Source of the DNA: Prochlorococcus sp. AG-363-P19
GTDB lineage: Bacteria; Cyanobacteriota; Cyanobacteriia; PCC-6307; Cyanobiaceae
Direction: 5' to 3'
Length of the DNA stretch: 64,000 nt
NCBI GenBank assembly: GCA_003280055.1
Contig: QCGG01000004.1
Coordinates: 113,136 to 177,135 of the forward strand
Numbering within the stretch: position 1 is the first letter of the stretch; every line of letters starts with the position of its first letter. Below are positions 1 to 8,607 of the stretch, piece after piece. The notes beneath the pieces were generated by a model. The model saw only the letters and a list, made by a program, of their open reading frames with translations, was not told the DNA's origin and did no database searches. Made by a program: the position numbers and the translations under genes.

Positions 1-836
1 ACATTGTCCTTCTTCTCTGCCCGAGGGGCTATTTGAAGAACAGTCGCACTGAACCGCTGATCAGGAAAAGCATCAATTCTTATGCTGGCCTTCTGCCCTT
101 TAAGGATTCGTCCAATGTCACTTTCAGGCACCTTCGCTGAAACCTCTAGCCCCTGAGAGAGCTCAAGTATTGAACTACTGCTTGACCCTGCAGAAGAAGA
201 TGCTCTGGTTGTAGGGGTTACAAAAGCACCAGGTTCCGCATACATTGCCGTAATAACCCCATCAAATGGAGCTTTTACAAGTAACTCACTTCCTTCAACT
301 TCACGTTGTTTAAGTCTAGCTTGACTTGTTAAAAACCGATTACGGTAATCATCATTTTCTTCAGCACTGATGGCACCTTCACTAAACAACTTATTCCTAC
401 GTTCATAGGCCAATTTATTAGTCTCATAATTTGCCCTAAGCTCTTGAAGACGAAACAAATAATCACCGGATTTCATCTCTGCCAAAATATCTCCCCTTTT
501 AACAAGATCACCTTCCCTGACAAATATTGTCTCTAAAATTCCCTGCTTATCTGGGCTCACATTTACACTCATTTTGGCCTGAAGCTCCCCACTAGCAGTT
601 ATCAAGCCAGGAAGCACACCACTCTCAGCTGCAACAGTAAATTCCGTAATGTCTCGATTTCCTTTAAGAATAAAAAGACCTTGTTTGGAAATGAATAAAA
701 TCGATGAGAAAGATAAAACCGAGGCTGATAGGAGAAGAATCTTTTTCGCTATAGAAAATTTGCTAAACCTTCTTAGCTGAGAAGATAAGCCTGTAAAGGT
801 TTTTGAGAATTGTAGATTAATTTTAGATCTGGCCAT
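1..836 (-). CDS. HlyD/RND-type membrane fusion protein (3' end outside window)
   Basis: Not in the ORF track because it runs off the left edge; I translated the reverse complement from an ATG at 836 and found about 278 open codons. The protein has a basic N-terminus, a hydrophobic segment at about residues 30-52, a first biotinyl-lipoyl-like half, a hairpin region rich in Glu/Arg/Leu, and the second lipoyl half (LVKAPFDGVITA). This order is that of periplasmic adaptor subunits of ABC- or RND-type exporters. The partner should lie beyond the left edge. The substrate cannot be told. In cyanobacteria such adaptors commonly pair with a DevBCA-like ABC exporter; that pairing is an inference here. 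Confidence 0.85.
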   Translation of the reverse strand, partial: MARSKINLQFSKTFTGLSSQLRRFSKFSIAKKILLLSASVLSFSSILFISKQGLFILKGNRDITEFTVAAESGVLPGLITASGELQAKMSVNVSPDKQGILETIFVREGDLVKRGDILAEMKSGDYLFRLQELRANYETNKLAYERRNKLFSEGAISAEENDDYRNRFLTSQARLKQREVEGSELLVKAPFDGVITAMYAEPGAFVTPTTRASSSAGSSSSSILELSQGLEVSAKVPESDIGRILKGQKASIRIDAFPDQRFSATVLQIAPRAEKKDN

Positions 837-992
837 TGGGCCAATGAGCAATAATGTCTTGTAGTGGAAAAAATACCATTACAGTGGACAGCTTTAGAAT
901 GTAATCTTAGCCCATACTGAGTGCAGGTGACCTTTTCTACGTTGAACTAAAAACAACGCCCCGTAAAGCTAAATGACTCAAGATTTCAAGCC

Positions 993-2084
993 ATGCTAAA
1001 AGCAGGAATTGTAGGCCTACCTAATGTTGGGAAGTCAACTTTATTTAATGCACTTGTCGCGAATGCACAAGCTCAGGCAGCTAACTTCCCATTTTGCACA
1101 ATCGAACCAAATACTGGTGTAGTTTCGGTACCAGACGATAGACTGAGATTACTTTCTAGACTTAGCAAAAGCAAGGAAACAATACCAACACGAATAGAAT
1201 TTGTAGATATAGCGGGGCTTGTTAAAGGTGCTAGCAAAGGAGAAGGTCTTGGGAATAAATTCCTCGCAAACATTAGAGAAGTAGATGCGATTGTGCATGT
1301 AGTGAGATGCTTTGAGAATGATGATGTAATACATGTAGCAGGTTCTATTGACTCCATGAGGGACGCAGAGATTATTAATTTGGAACTAGGCTTTGCTGAT
1401 TTAGCACAAATCGAAAAAAGAAGAGAAAGAATTAAAAAGTCAATGAAAACAAATAAAGAGGCTATTGTTGAGGATAATATTCTAATAAAGATAAATACCG
1501 CCTTAGAAAGCGGATTTAGTGCACGAAGTGTCAATTTAAGTTTAGACGAAAAAAAAATCATTAAACCCTTAGGCCTACTAACCCAGAAGCCAATTATTTA
1601 TGCTACTAACCTCTCTGAGGAAGAATTATCAACTGGTAACACGTACAGTAGGAAAGTAGAGGTTATGGCAGCTAAGGAAGGGTCAAAATGTGTAAGTGTT
1701 TCTGCTCAGGTTGAGGCGGAACTGGTTGAATTATCTCAAAAAGAGAGAACAGACTACCTTGAAGGTCTTGGTGTAAAAGAAGGTGGCCTGGAGAGTCTTA
1801 TTAAAGCTACATACAGTTTACTAGGCTTACAAACATACTTTACTACTGGAGAGAAAGAGACAAGGGCTTGGACAATAAAAAAGGGAATGAAAGCACCTGA
1901 AGCTGCGGGTGTAATTCATTCTGATTTTCAAAAAGGATTTATAAGAGCGCAAACAATTGGGTACAAAAAACTTATAGAGGCGGGTTCTTTTTCACAAGCA
2001 AGAAATAATGGTTGGCTTAGGAGTGAAGGGAAAGATTATATAGTAGACGAGGGAGATGTGATGGAATTCTTATTTAACGTCTAA
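993..2084 (+). CDS. ychF: YchF/Obg-family nucleotide-binding ATPase
   Basis: The 363 aa product is full length for YchF. The P-loop GLPNVGKST is at residues 8-16, the switch motif DIAGLVKGA near 73-81, and the usual GTPase NKxD is replaced by NLSEE, the change that gives this family ATP rather than GTP preference. The C-terminus is a TGS domain (YFTTGEKETRAWTI). The family is a universally conserved translation- and stress-associated P-loop ATPase that binds the ribosome; its exact role is unsettled. The gene is alone on its strand, divergent from the HlyD-like gene, and followed by a hairpin terminator. Confidence 0.97.
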   Translation: MLKAGIVGLPNVGKSTLFNALVANAQAQAANFPFCTIEPNTGVVSVPDDRLRLLSRLSKSKETIPTRIEFVDIAGLVKGASKGEGLGNKFLANIREVDAIVHVVRCFENDDVIHVAGSIDSMRDAEIINLELGFADLAQIEKRRERIKKSMKTNKEAIVEDNILIKINTALESGFSARSVNLSLDEKKIIKPLGLLTQKPIIYATNLSEEELSTGNTYSRKVEVMAAKEGSKCVSVSAQVEAELVELSQKERTDYLEGLGVKEGGLESLIKATYSLLGLQTYFTTGEKETRAWTIKKGMKAPEAAGVIHSDFQKGFIRAQTIGYKKLIEAGSFSQARNNGWLRSEGKDYIVDEGDVMEFLFNV

Positions 2085-2112
2085 GAGACTATTTATAGCA
2101 AGGCTTTCCCCA

Positions 2113-2145
2113 GGTTAGACTAGCTGGCTTGTCTAACCGTTTTGT
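2113..2145 (+). terminator. Rho-independent terminator after ychF
   Basis: Perfect 8-bp arms GGTTAGAC / GTCTAACC enclose a 10-nt loop and are followed by a short T-rich tract. The hairpin lies 29 bases after the ychF stop codon. Confidence 0.7.
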
Positions 2146-2621
2146 CTAACTTTTCAGTCTCATTTAATCCATATCCATAGCGGACGTAATCGTTAATTTG
2201 TCTACTTTGCAACGGGGATGGTTCTCTTCCCAGTTACCTTCAAATTAATATCTCTAGTGTTCCCTTCTTGAATTCATCTACTTTAGCAAGAGCACAACCG
2301 TTGGTAGTAATTCTTTTAAATATCCAATTTGCTGCTTCTTTCAGAGAAGGTCGCTTTCTATACAAAATCATGGAAGAGATGACAGACGATAAGAAAGACG
2401 GGCATATGCGAAACTCTAGAGAATGATGTTGCAACAATAGATTTTTAGCATCTTAGTTCTAAGAGTTGTCGAACCGGTCTAAGCTGAGAATTTGCTTCTA
2501 TCGCAGTTATCTAATGATTTTCGAAAAGATTATTTGGTAGGAGTCGAAAATTTATTGAATAAACTCAAAAACATTTTGGTTTTAAAATTTATAAAGCTGA
2601 TCGATTACATGAAAAATTGTA
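2146..2621. other. Intergenic stretch with no convincing gene
   Basis: Between the ychF terminator and the folE 3' end. The only ORF is a 65-codon minus-strand frame (2240-2437) whose product has no recognisable motif, an odd N-terminal half and no clear ribosome-binding site. It could be a gene remnant. I see nothing else supportable. Confidence 0.4.
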
Positions 2622-3374
2622 CTAATAAACCTTACCGACAGTGGACTGTTGTCTGACTAACTCAAAAAATTCCTGCTTTAAAATTGGATCGTGGCGAAAA
2701 TCGCCTCGTACAACTGAATTGATCATACTTGTATCTGGCTCCTTAACACCCCTCCATTTCATGCAGTAGTGTTGGGCTTTTACAATTATTCCTAGCCCTT
2801 TTGGCTCACACAGTGATTCGATTTCGTCGGCTAAAATCATAACAGCCTCTTCTTGTATATGAGGTCGAGAAAATACCCAGTCAGCTACCCGTGCAAACTT
2901 TGATAGACCTATTACCTTATCTCCAGGTTTAATTCCAATCCAACAATCGCCCAATATAGGTACCAAATGATGTGAGCATGCTGATCGTACAGAGATCGGG
3001 CCAACTGTATAAATTTCGTCTAAGTTTTTGTCATTAGGGAAGCTAGTAACCTTTGGCTGTTTATGATACCTTCCCTTGAAGACTTCGTTAATGAACATTC
3101 GGGAAACTCTTTCAGATGTTTCTTTAGTGTTGTGATCGTTTTCAACATCTATTAGAAGAGTCTTTAGTAAGTCATTAACCCTTGACGCTACCTCCTTTTC
3201 TAAGGTGTCCAACTCACCAGGGAAAATGTACTCAGATATATTATCATTAGCATGAAATCGTGCGTTAGCTGAATTAAGCCTATTACGTATAATTTCTGAA
3301 ACCAACTTACATGAAATCTGATCTTGATATTCTTCGTTGATATTTTCGTTTGATTTAGTTGAAGTCATAATCAA
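2622..3374 (-). CDS. folE: GTP cyclohydrolase I family protein
   Basis: The 250 aa protein matches GTP cyclohydrolase I, which converts GTP to dihydroneopterin triphosphate, the first step of tetrahydrofolate synthesis. The zinc ligands are visible: Cys133 and His136 in SACSHHLVPI and Cys204 in AQHYCMKWRGV. The GLSKFARV segment aligns with the conserved IGLSKINRI of the family, followed by the RPHIQEE motif. Two start codons lie two codons apart (MIM); either is possible. It is monocistronic, with large intergenic spaces on both sides. A related activity such as a paralogue in deazaguanine synthesis cannot be excluded without a tree, so the symbol is slightly less certain than the family. Confidence 0.88.
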   Translation of the reverse strand: MIMTSTKSNENINEEYQDQISCKLVSEIIRNRLNSANARFHANDNISEYIFPGELDTLEKEVASRVNDLLKTLLIDVENDHNTKETSERVSRMFINEVFKGRYHKQPKVTSFPNDKNLDEIYTVGPISVRSACSHHLVPILGDCWIGIKPGDKVIGLSKFARVADWVFSRPHIQEEAVMILADEIESLCEPKGLGIIVKAQHYCMKWRGVKEPDTSMINSVVRGDFRHDPILKQEFFELVRQQSTVGKVY

Positions 3375-3739
3375 AATTTAGTACAAGGTAATAATTGGCA
3401 AAAGTATTAGATAGCTGAAAACTTAAAGCTATCTTTTTTATTGTCTTACATTATAGGACATAAGAGCGATAAAACGCTTATGCAATAATACATTTGTACT
3501 AAGGGGTCACTGACGCGCGCAAAGATTTGAAGGTTTAGAAGGCTTATAAGGCCTAGAGAAGGGTTAATTATTAGCAATAATTTAACTTTAGAAGGTTTAG
3601 GGATCGGTACTGCTTTAAATAGCGACAAAGAAGAGCAGGGGAGTTAAAAAACCAAGGGTGTATACATAATCATATACAAAAAGATACGTATAATAGATTT
3701 AATGTATATGTCTTCTCAACTGAATAGTTTATTGGCCAA
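3375..3739. other. Intergenic region upstream of folE
   Basis: AT-rich, with only short overlapping ORFs (a 60-codon minus frame and part of a 68-codon plus frame) that lack motifs. It should contain the folE promoter. No hairpin strong enough to call was found. Confidence 0.4.
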
Positions 3740-3931
3740 TCATAGAAATCCTTTTGGAGATTTTATTTTAGAAGGGGTAAGCTTATTTGAATTAGTTGAT
3801 TTAGGTTGCCTGATGAATGGCATCAAAATCAAAGCAACAATAATCACAAGGAATATGATCATAGAAAACAAGACAATTGAAGTAGTTAGATTTGCACTGC
3901 CAAGATGAAGGGTGTTATAAATAGATTTCAT
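3740..3931 (-). CDS. Small single-span membrane protein, hypothetical
   Basis: 63 aa. There is one strongly hydrophobic segment at about residues 18-38 followed by a basic, polar tail (PKSTNSNK, IKSPKG), typical of the many tiny membrane proteins of Prochlorococcus. An opposite-strand ORF (3702-3908) covers the same bases but lacks a plausible protein pattern, so I prefer this strand. No function can be assigned. Confidence 0.45.
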   Translation of the reverse strand: MKSIYNTLHLGSANLTTSIVLFSMIIFLVIIVALILMPFIRQPKSTNSNKLTPSKIKSPKGFL

Positions 3932-4223
3932 TAATTTAAAAAGATATTAGACTTAGTCTAAAGCCAAATATGCATAAATTAGGTTTCGTGACAAAGCTAG
4001 CATGAATAAAAGGCGAAAAGGTGGTTTAATATAATAAAGAGAAACAATATTCAAATTAAAACCTAGTGATTCCTAGGTATATTCTAATCAACTAAATTAT
4101 TATTTATTTTTGTGAATCATCTAAATATGCTAAGTATTATAGAATTAGATTTATATCTCATCCCAAATCTATCTGGGTTTAGGAGATTTCTGATCATCCC
4201 TTGCACTAAATGCACAATATATA

Positions 4224-4976
4224 ATGTATATAATCAGCAAAATTCTTCCGTTATTCTTTTTACCACTAGGCCTAAGTCTAGTTCTTATACTATCTAGAAG
4301 GGTCTACCATTCTAAATGGCCTATACTTTCAGCTTTTACAATTCTTTGGCTCTTCAGTCTTGGAATTGTAAAAGATGGTTTATGGCGACAGGTTGAAGCT
4401 CCATGGAAGTTAGTACCAGTCAGTTCAATTGGCACCGCTGATGCAATTGTAGTATTAAGTGGTGGAGAAATAAGATTAACTGGTGAGCCTATGCGAATTG
4501 ACTGGTACGATCCAGATCGATTTCTTGCAGGTGTAGAATTATTTAAAGAAGGTAAAGCACCGTTACTTCTATTTACTGGTGAAAAGAATACTGGAAATTT
4601 ATCAACCGGGCAACTATATATTCAAGAGGCTTATAAGCGTGGGATACCATATAAAAACATGGCTACTACCTCAATAGTGAGAAATACTTATGACGAAGCT
4701 ATTGCTATTAAATCGTTAATTGGCAATTCAAATTATAAAAAACACAAAAGAGTAATACTTATAACAAGTGGCTTTCATATGCATAGAGCCAAAAAGATTT
4801 TTGAAAGACAAGGGTTTGAAATTACCCCGTATCCAGTAAACTTCAACAGGAAAGATAGGCGAATTGGTTCTATATGGCAAGAGCCAGAACAATGGATACC
4901 AAAAGCAAGCAACCTTTCAGAAAGCTCAAGAGCAATTAGGGAGTTGATCGGAAGATTTTATTATAGGATATGGTAA
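4224..4976 (+). CDS. YdcF/SanA-like DUF218 membrane protein
   Basis: 250 aa. Two N-terminal hydrophobic segments (about 4-24 and 33-48) are followed by a DUF218 domain that begins ADAIVVLSGGE. Later family motifs are visible: the short LLLFTGE strand, the conserved Asn-Thr-Tyr-Asp-Glu-Ala (NTYDEA) and the VILITSGFHMHRA segment. DUF218 proteins of the ElyC/SanA/YdcF group act in the cell envelope and have been linked to peptidoglycan or lipid-carrier homeostasis; the biochemical activity is unknown. The gene converges with the two-component pair, with stop codons only two bases apart. Confidence 0.85.
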   Translation: MYIISKILPLFFLPLGLSLVLILSRRVYHSKWPILSAFTILWLFSLGIVKDGLWRQVEAPWKLVPVSSIGTADAIVVLSGGEIRLTGEPMRIDWYDPDRFLAGVELFKEGKAPLLLFTGEKNTGNLSTGQLYIQEAYKRGIPYKNMATTSIVRNTYDEAIAIKSLIGNSNYKKHKRVILITSGFHMHRAKKIFERQGFEITPYPVNFNRKDRRIGSIWQEPEQWIPKASNLSESSRAIRELIGRFYYRIW

Positions 4977-4978
4977 TG

Positions 4979-6472
4979 TTATTTTTTAGTGATTGACTTG
5001 AAATAGATTTGAATTTTTGCACCTCCAAGCTCTTCTGAAATACCAAATCGAATAAATCCACCTGTATCATCTACAACTCTTCTAACAATCATTAATCCCA
5101 GTCCCATTCCTCCAGTTGTTGATTTATATAGATTATATCCATTAGGTACAGACAATGGATCAAATCCCATACCACTATTTTCGATTTCAAAAATCACGAA
5201 AGAAGAAAAATTTATATTTATTCTGATTACACCATTTTCTCCTGCAGCAGTAATTGAATTTTTGAGCAGATTTCTTATTACAGCCTGCAATTGTATCTGG
5301 CCAGCTTTAATATTAGGGATATAAGAGTCTATAGTCACTGATAAATCCTGATCTAGGCGGTTTAATTCAGAAGCTAACTGTTTTTTTACTGTATTGACAG
5401 CGATCTCAAGATCGGCAAAATCTGTATCACGTATACCAGCTAAAGTTAAATCTTGAATTGATTTAGTATTTAGAACAACAGCATCAAGTTCCTTAAGGCA
5501 AAGCTTAGACTTATCAAGCAAATCGTTTCTAGAATTTAAATTACCATTTAGATTTAGACTCGAACCAAATTCTTGTACAAGTTCTTCTAAAAGTAATCTC
5601 AATCTTATTAATGGTTGTCCTATTTCATGTATTACTGCTCCCGATGCTTCTGCAGCTAAACGTGAACGCATGAATGTTTTCTCTTGATCAAGAGCTTTTC
5701 CGGTAGTTTGAAAGATCAATCCAAGTACTCCTATAGAAAGCAAAAGCCATGCAGAAGTTGATAACACTCTTAGGTCCTGAAGGGTGTTAAAAAGTTCGGG
5801 ATTTAGATTGATTCTTTCCAGTAAAGCCCTTTCGATATATGCCGCAGAAAACAAAACTCCCAAAAGAACAATTAAAGGGGCATAAAGATAGTTTCTTCGA
5901 TCTCTCCAAACAGCGTGTTTTATTGGTAAAAGCAATAAAATCAATGGAAGTATGATTAAAGATCCAATTGAATCTCCCATCCACCAAAAGAAAGAAGACG
6001 TAAACACTTCATCTAGTGAAGTTACTGATGAAAGATAATTTAATTTAAAAAGGAAAAATGTTAATGCAGCTAACCAATTACCTAATGGTCCAATCCAGAG
6101 TAAAAATGCAAGCAATTTATAAAAACTAGAAAGTGTGTCATCTAGCAAGTTATTTCGAAACAAAGCCCATCGCACCAAATAAGCCTGAAATGCAGCAGCA
6201 ATACATACTGGCAACATAAAAGTTTGGAAACCAAGTCCATTGCTGAGATCAAAAGCTGTTGCCAAGAGATTCCCAATAGCTAGTCCTGGGAAAACTATCC
6301 AGCCTTGAGTTATTGCTAATCCGTTAGCAAAACCTGCAGCTGGCCAAAGAGTTATGGCTGAAGATTGCCAGGTAAATAAAAATTTTGCAAAGATTGCGAG
6401 CAGTAAATATATAACTACTACTACAGCGTTAAGGCTTAAGATAAAAATTAATTTTTTAAATGTCTTGGTCAC
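4979..6472 (-). CDS. MASE1-domain sensor histidine kinase
   Basis: 497 aa. Residues 1-255 form about eight membrane spans with the look of a MASE1 sensor domain (TLWPAAGFANG early, paired aromatic/Gly helices). The kinase half has the phosphorylatable His282 in VIHEIGQPL, an H-box of the DctB/FixL HExxQPL type. An N-box (NLLKNSITAA, about 389-398) and a G-box (GGMGLGLMIVRR) follow. The start overlaps the response regulator stop by 4 bases, so the two are translationally coupled. The ligand is unknown. Prochlorococcus keeps very few histidine kinases, so a complete extra pair is notable. Confidence 0.93.
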   Translation of the reverse strand: MTKTFKKLIFILSLNAVVVVIYLLLAIFAKFLFTWQSSAITLWPAAGFANGLAITQGWIVFPGLAIGNLLATAFDLSNGLGFQTFMLPVCIAAAFQAYLVRWALFRNNLLDDTLSSFYKLLAFLLWIGPLGNWLAALTFFLFKLNYLSSVTSLDEVFTSSFFWWMGDSIGSLIILPLILLLLPIKHAVWRDRRNYLYAPLIVLLGVLFSAAYIERALLERINLNPELFNTLQDLRVLSTSAWLLLSIGVLGLIFQTTGKALDQEKTFMRSRLAAEASGAVIHEIGQPLIRLRLLLEELVQEFGSSLNLNGNLNSRNDLLDKSKLCLKELDAVVLNTKSIQDLTLAGIRDTDFADLEIAVNTVKKQLASELNRLDQDLSVTIDSYIPNIKAGQIQLQAVIRNLLKNSITAAGENGVIRININFSSFVIFEIENSGMGFDPLSVPNGYNLYKSTTGGMGLGLMIVRRVVDDTGGFIRFGISEELGGAKIQIYFKSITKK

Positions 6473-7053
6473 ATTTCTTTTGGCAAATTTCTGGCAAGAG
6501 TAACCAATGCAGAGCCTTTGAGTCCTAATTTCTTGGTAATTTGTCGTCTATGCGTCTGAGCTGTAGAAAAACTAATTTGCAATTTCTTTGCAATCATAGC
6601 AGTATCTAATCCATCACCAATTAGGCGTAAAAATTCTATTTGTCTTGGAGTTAGTATCGTTAAATCAGGAAGATTGCTATCAAGTTCCCTGGAGAGTTCC
6701 CAAATAGCATCCCTCAAAGGAGCCAAGCCATCAGCCTTGTTAATAAGTGAATGAACACTAGTTAGAAGTTTTGCAGGCAATAGATATTGCTCAGATTGGG
6801 CAGTGAGTATAAGAATGCGTCCTTGCGGGTTATGACTGACAAAAATTTCTGCGATTTCAATGCCAGAGCCGTCCGAAAGATGAAGGTCTAACAAAAGCCA
6901 ATCTGGTTTGTTCCTCTTTAAAAAAACTGTTGCGTCTTTTACTGAAGATACTCTGCTTATATCCCCTGCGGGCACATTGATCAAATTTGAGACTTCCTGA
7001 ACAAGAAAGTCCAGAAGGATTATGTCATCTTCAACAATGAGAACTTCTAGCAC
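6469..7053 (-). CDS. NarL/LuxR-family response regulator
   Basis: 194 aa. The receiver domain (1-120) has the acidic pocket VEDD (8-10), the phospho-acceptor Asp56 in WLLLDLHLSDGSG and the conserved Lys in INKADG. The C-terminal LuxR-type helix-turn-helix begins LTPRQIEFLRLIGDGL and includes SFSTAQTHRRQITKKLG. It is the first gene of a two-gene operon with the kinase and is therefore its probable partner. A perfect palindrome containing a NarL-type 7-2-7 sequence lies about 110-130 bases upstream of its start, which suggests autoregulation (inference). Confidence 0.94.
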   Translation of the reverse strand: MLEVLIVEDDIILLDFLVQEVSNLINVPAGDISRVSSVKDATVFLKRNKPDWLLLDLHLSDGSGIEIAEIFVSHNPQGRILILTAQSEQYLLPAKLLTSVHSLINKADGLAPLRDAIWELSRELDSNLPDLTILTPRQIEFLRLIGDGLDTAMIAKKLQISFSTAQTHRRQITKKLGLKGSALVTLARNLPKEM

Positions 7054-7159
7054 TATCGAATCACGTCCCTCAAAAGAATAAAGCTATTAGTGAGTAACTA
7101 CTTATAAAGTTGACATTAAGAATTCAGCATCAGCAAGAGAATAGGCCTATAACATCTAG

Positions 7160-7187
7160 ATAGCATACCCATTAATGGGTATGCTAT
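7160..7187. promoter_or_regulatory. Perfect palindrome with NarL-like 7-2-7 core (candidate operator)
   Basis: The 28 bases read the same on both strands. The core TACCCATTAATGGGTA is two TACCCAT heptamers in inverted orientation separated by TA, which is the 7-2-7 arrangement known for NarL/NarP sites in enterobacteria (heptamer consensus TACYNMT). It lies between the divergent response-regulator operon and the small gene starting at 7229, so it could control both. The sequence symmetry is directly seen; binding by the adjacent regulator is an inference. Confidence 0.7.
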
Positions 7188-7228
7188 GTCATTCACAAGC
7201 CTTAATTAGTCTCAAGTTTCAAGACTTT

Positions 7229-7561
7229 ATGGCATATTTCCAATACTTCAGCCAAGTTCAAACCGATTGCCTGCTTAGTAACTTTGAAAGCTTGCTGGAA
7301 CAAGCTGGATTAAGGGTTTCAAAGGAATACAGCAATCAAGCTCAAATTTTTGCAGAGGACAAAAATCGTGAACAAGGTTGCCAAATAATTGTAAAAGTAA
7401 TAATTTCCTGGTCTGACAAAGCTTTGAGAAAATGCTCTATTGAAATCAGAAGCGACGAGCCTTACTCGAAAAGAAATACAAGGTGTGAAACCATCAACAA
7501 ACTTCTTCACTCAATAATCCCTCCACATGAAAGCTCAAAGAATCCCAAAAAACATGATTAA
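7229..7561 (+). CDS. Conserved hypothetical protein
   Basis: The ORF track starts at 7175, but that ATG lies inside the palindrome and the first 18 residues look non-coding. I prefer the ATG at 7229 (MAYFQYFSQ), giving about 110 aa. The protein is soluble, with an N-terminal helix (TDCLLSNFESLLEQAGL) followed by alternating strands (QGCQIIVKVIISW, RKCSIEIRSDEPY) and a charged tail. This resembles small cyanobacterial proteins of unknown function. It is four bases upstream of the next gene and is probably co-transcribed with it. Confidence 0.7.
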   Translation: MAYFQYFSQVQTDCLLSNFESLLEQAGLRVSKEYSNQAQIFAEDKNREQGCQIIVKVIISWSDKALRKCSIEIRSDEPYSKRNTRCETINKLLHSIIPPHESSKNPKKHD

Positions 7562-7565
7562 ATAA

Positions 7566-7823
7566 ATGCAGAAAACAATTTTCTCCAATTTTTTCTTTTT
7601 TGTTTTACCTATTGGAATAATTTTTGTTGCTCATCAAAATGTCCTAGCCAAATGTCTCCAAGAAAGACCTTTTTTACTATTTCCAGTTAATACTTCTGGA
7701 AATAACTTCCTTCATTATGACAATCACTTAAAAAGAAGTATTTCTATTCAAGGAAATTCTTTAAATAGCAAAGCAGAGATAAAAGGTTTTCATTCTGACT
7801 ACAAGCAATCAGAGGTCAATTGA
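7566..7823 (+). CDS. Small secreted protein, hypothetical
   Basis: 85 aa. It has a clear signal-peptide-like N-terminus (basic Lys3, Phe-rich hydrophobic core to about residue 22, then VLAKC). The mature part is Ser/Asn-rich without a recognised domain. The position right after the 7229 gene suggests an operon. Function unknown. Confidence 0.5.
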   Translation: MQKTIFSNFFFFVLPIGIIFVAHQNVLAKCLQERPFLLFPVNTSGNNFLHYDNHLKRSISIQGNSLNSKAEIKGFHSDYKQSEVN

Positions 7824-7897
7824 CGACAAAAGAACACGCAAAGCCAATTCTTTATTGTTTTTAGCTTTAGAATCCCAAGAAGTATTTATCTAGCTTT

Positions 7898-8302
7898 ATG
7901 GAAGCAAATCAAATCCATTTATTAGAGGATCTTAATAAGTTGCGATCCGCCCCTGAAATTCCAATGCCTCAATCAGAAAATATCTTCAAAGAATTAAAAG
8001 AGAAAATTGAGAATTCTGATTGGTTCACTATTGGCATTATGGCCCCGTCCTCAAATGTTGCAATCTCTGCATTAAGGGAATTGGAAGATTGCTTCTCGTG
8101 GGAAGCAATGAGAATAGTCGAGAAACCAGATATTGACGGCCCTGTTTTCCTAAAGGCAAATCAAAATACTGGTGACGTTTACATACGCATCGAGTATGGG
8201 TTAGGAGAAGGAATTTTAATATCATGTCAGCAAAATGATCCAAATAAGAAAATCAATACTTTCGGACCTTTCCCCTTGAAATTCTTTCAGAGAATTCATT
8301 GA
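7898..8302 (+). CDS. DUF1824 family protein
   Basis: 134 aa, the normal size for this cyanobacteria-specific family. The diagnostic stretch is the SWEAM segment followed by GPVFLKANQ, TGDVYIRIEYGLGEGIL and a final FGPFPLKFF. No catalytic residues are known for the family; the fold is predicted to be soluble alpha/beta. It has its own upstream space and ends before a bidirectional hairpin terminator. Confidence 0.82.
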   Translation: MEANQIHLLEDLNKLRSAPEIPMPQSENIFKELKEKIENSDWFTIGIMAPSSNVAISALRELEDCFSWEAMRIVEKPDIDGPVFLKANQNTGDVYIRIEYGLGEGILISCQQNDPNKKINTFGPFPLKFFQRIH

Positions 8303-8320
8303 GGATTATTAAAAGATCAA

Positions 8321-8351
8321 AAAAAAAGACAAGGAAATCCCTGTCTTTTTT
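8321..8351. terminator. Bidirectional hairpin terminator
   Basis: A-rich and T-rich arms around AAAAGACAaGG / CCcTGTCTTTT form a stem with one mismatch and a 4-nt loop. The A tract on one side and T tract on the other let it serve both the DUF1824 gene (plus) and the small gene at 8407 (minus). Confidence 0.75.
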
Positions 8352-8406
8352 GAAATTATTTAGAAAAACAAGATAGAACTTTTTTTCTAACTAAATTTTA
8401 AATGAA

Positions 8407-8607
8407 CTAATTATCCCTTGTTGCCCAAGGATCTATCCTTTTGGAATCATCGGAATAATAAAGAAATTGGGTCATGCCAAAAACAGCTCCCAATCCACAT
8501 AATGCTGCTACGAGATTAAAACCTCCAGATGGCTTTATTAATCCAATGTCAGAAGGGTGAGGCAGTTGAGTTGCGAAATCTATGATGTGGGATAAATCAA
8601 TCATCAA
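8407..8607 (-). CDS. Small single-span membrane protein, hypothetical
   Basis: 66 aa (or 65 from the second ATG). A hydrophobic Gly/Ala-rich helix (FNLVAALCGLGAVFGMTQFLYY, about residues 30-51) lies between an N-terminal polar part with LPHPSDIG and a charged C-terminus ending DPWATRDN. It resembles small photosystem-associated proteins in size and pattern, but I do not recognise it as any named subunit. It is divergent from the pcb cluster, which may reflect a shared light-harvesting context. Confidence 0.65.
   Translation of the reverse strand: MMIDLSHIIDFATQLPHPSDIGLIKPSGGFNLVAALCGLGAVFGMTQFLYYSDDSKRIDPWATRDN

Noticed and set aside
2240-2437. 65-codon minus-strand ORF in the ychF-folE gap
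   Set aside because: No recognisable motif or convincing start; I could not support it as a gene, only as a possible remnant.
3702-3908. 68-codon plus-strand ORF
   Set aside because: Covers the same bases as the minus-strand 63 aa frame, which has a much clearer membrane-protein pattern.
7175-7228. Upstream start codon of the 7229 gene
   Set aside because: The ATG lies inside the 28-base palindrome and the encoded 18 residues look non-coding; the downstream ATG is preferred.
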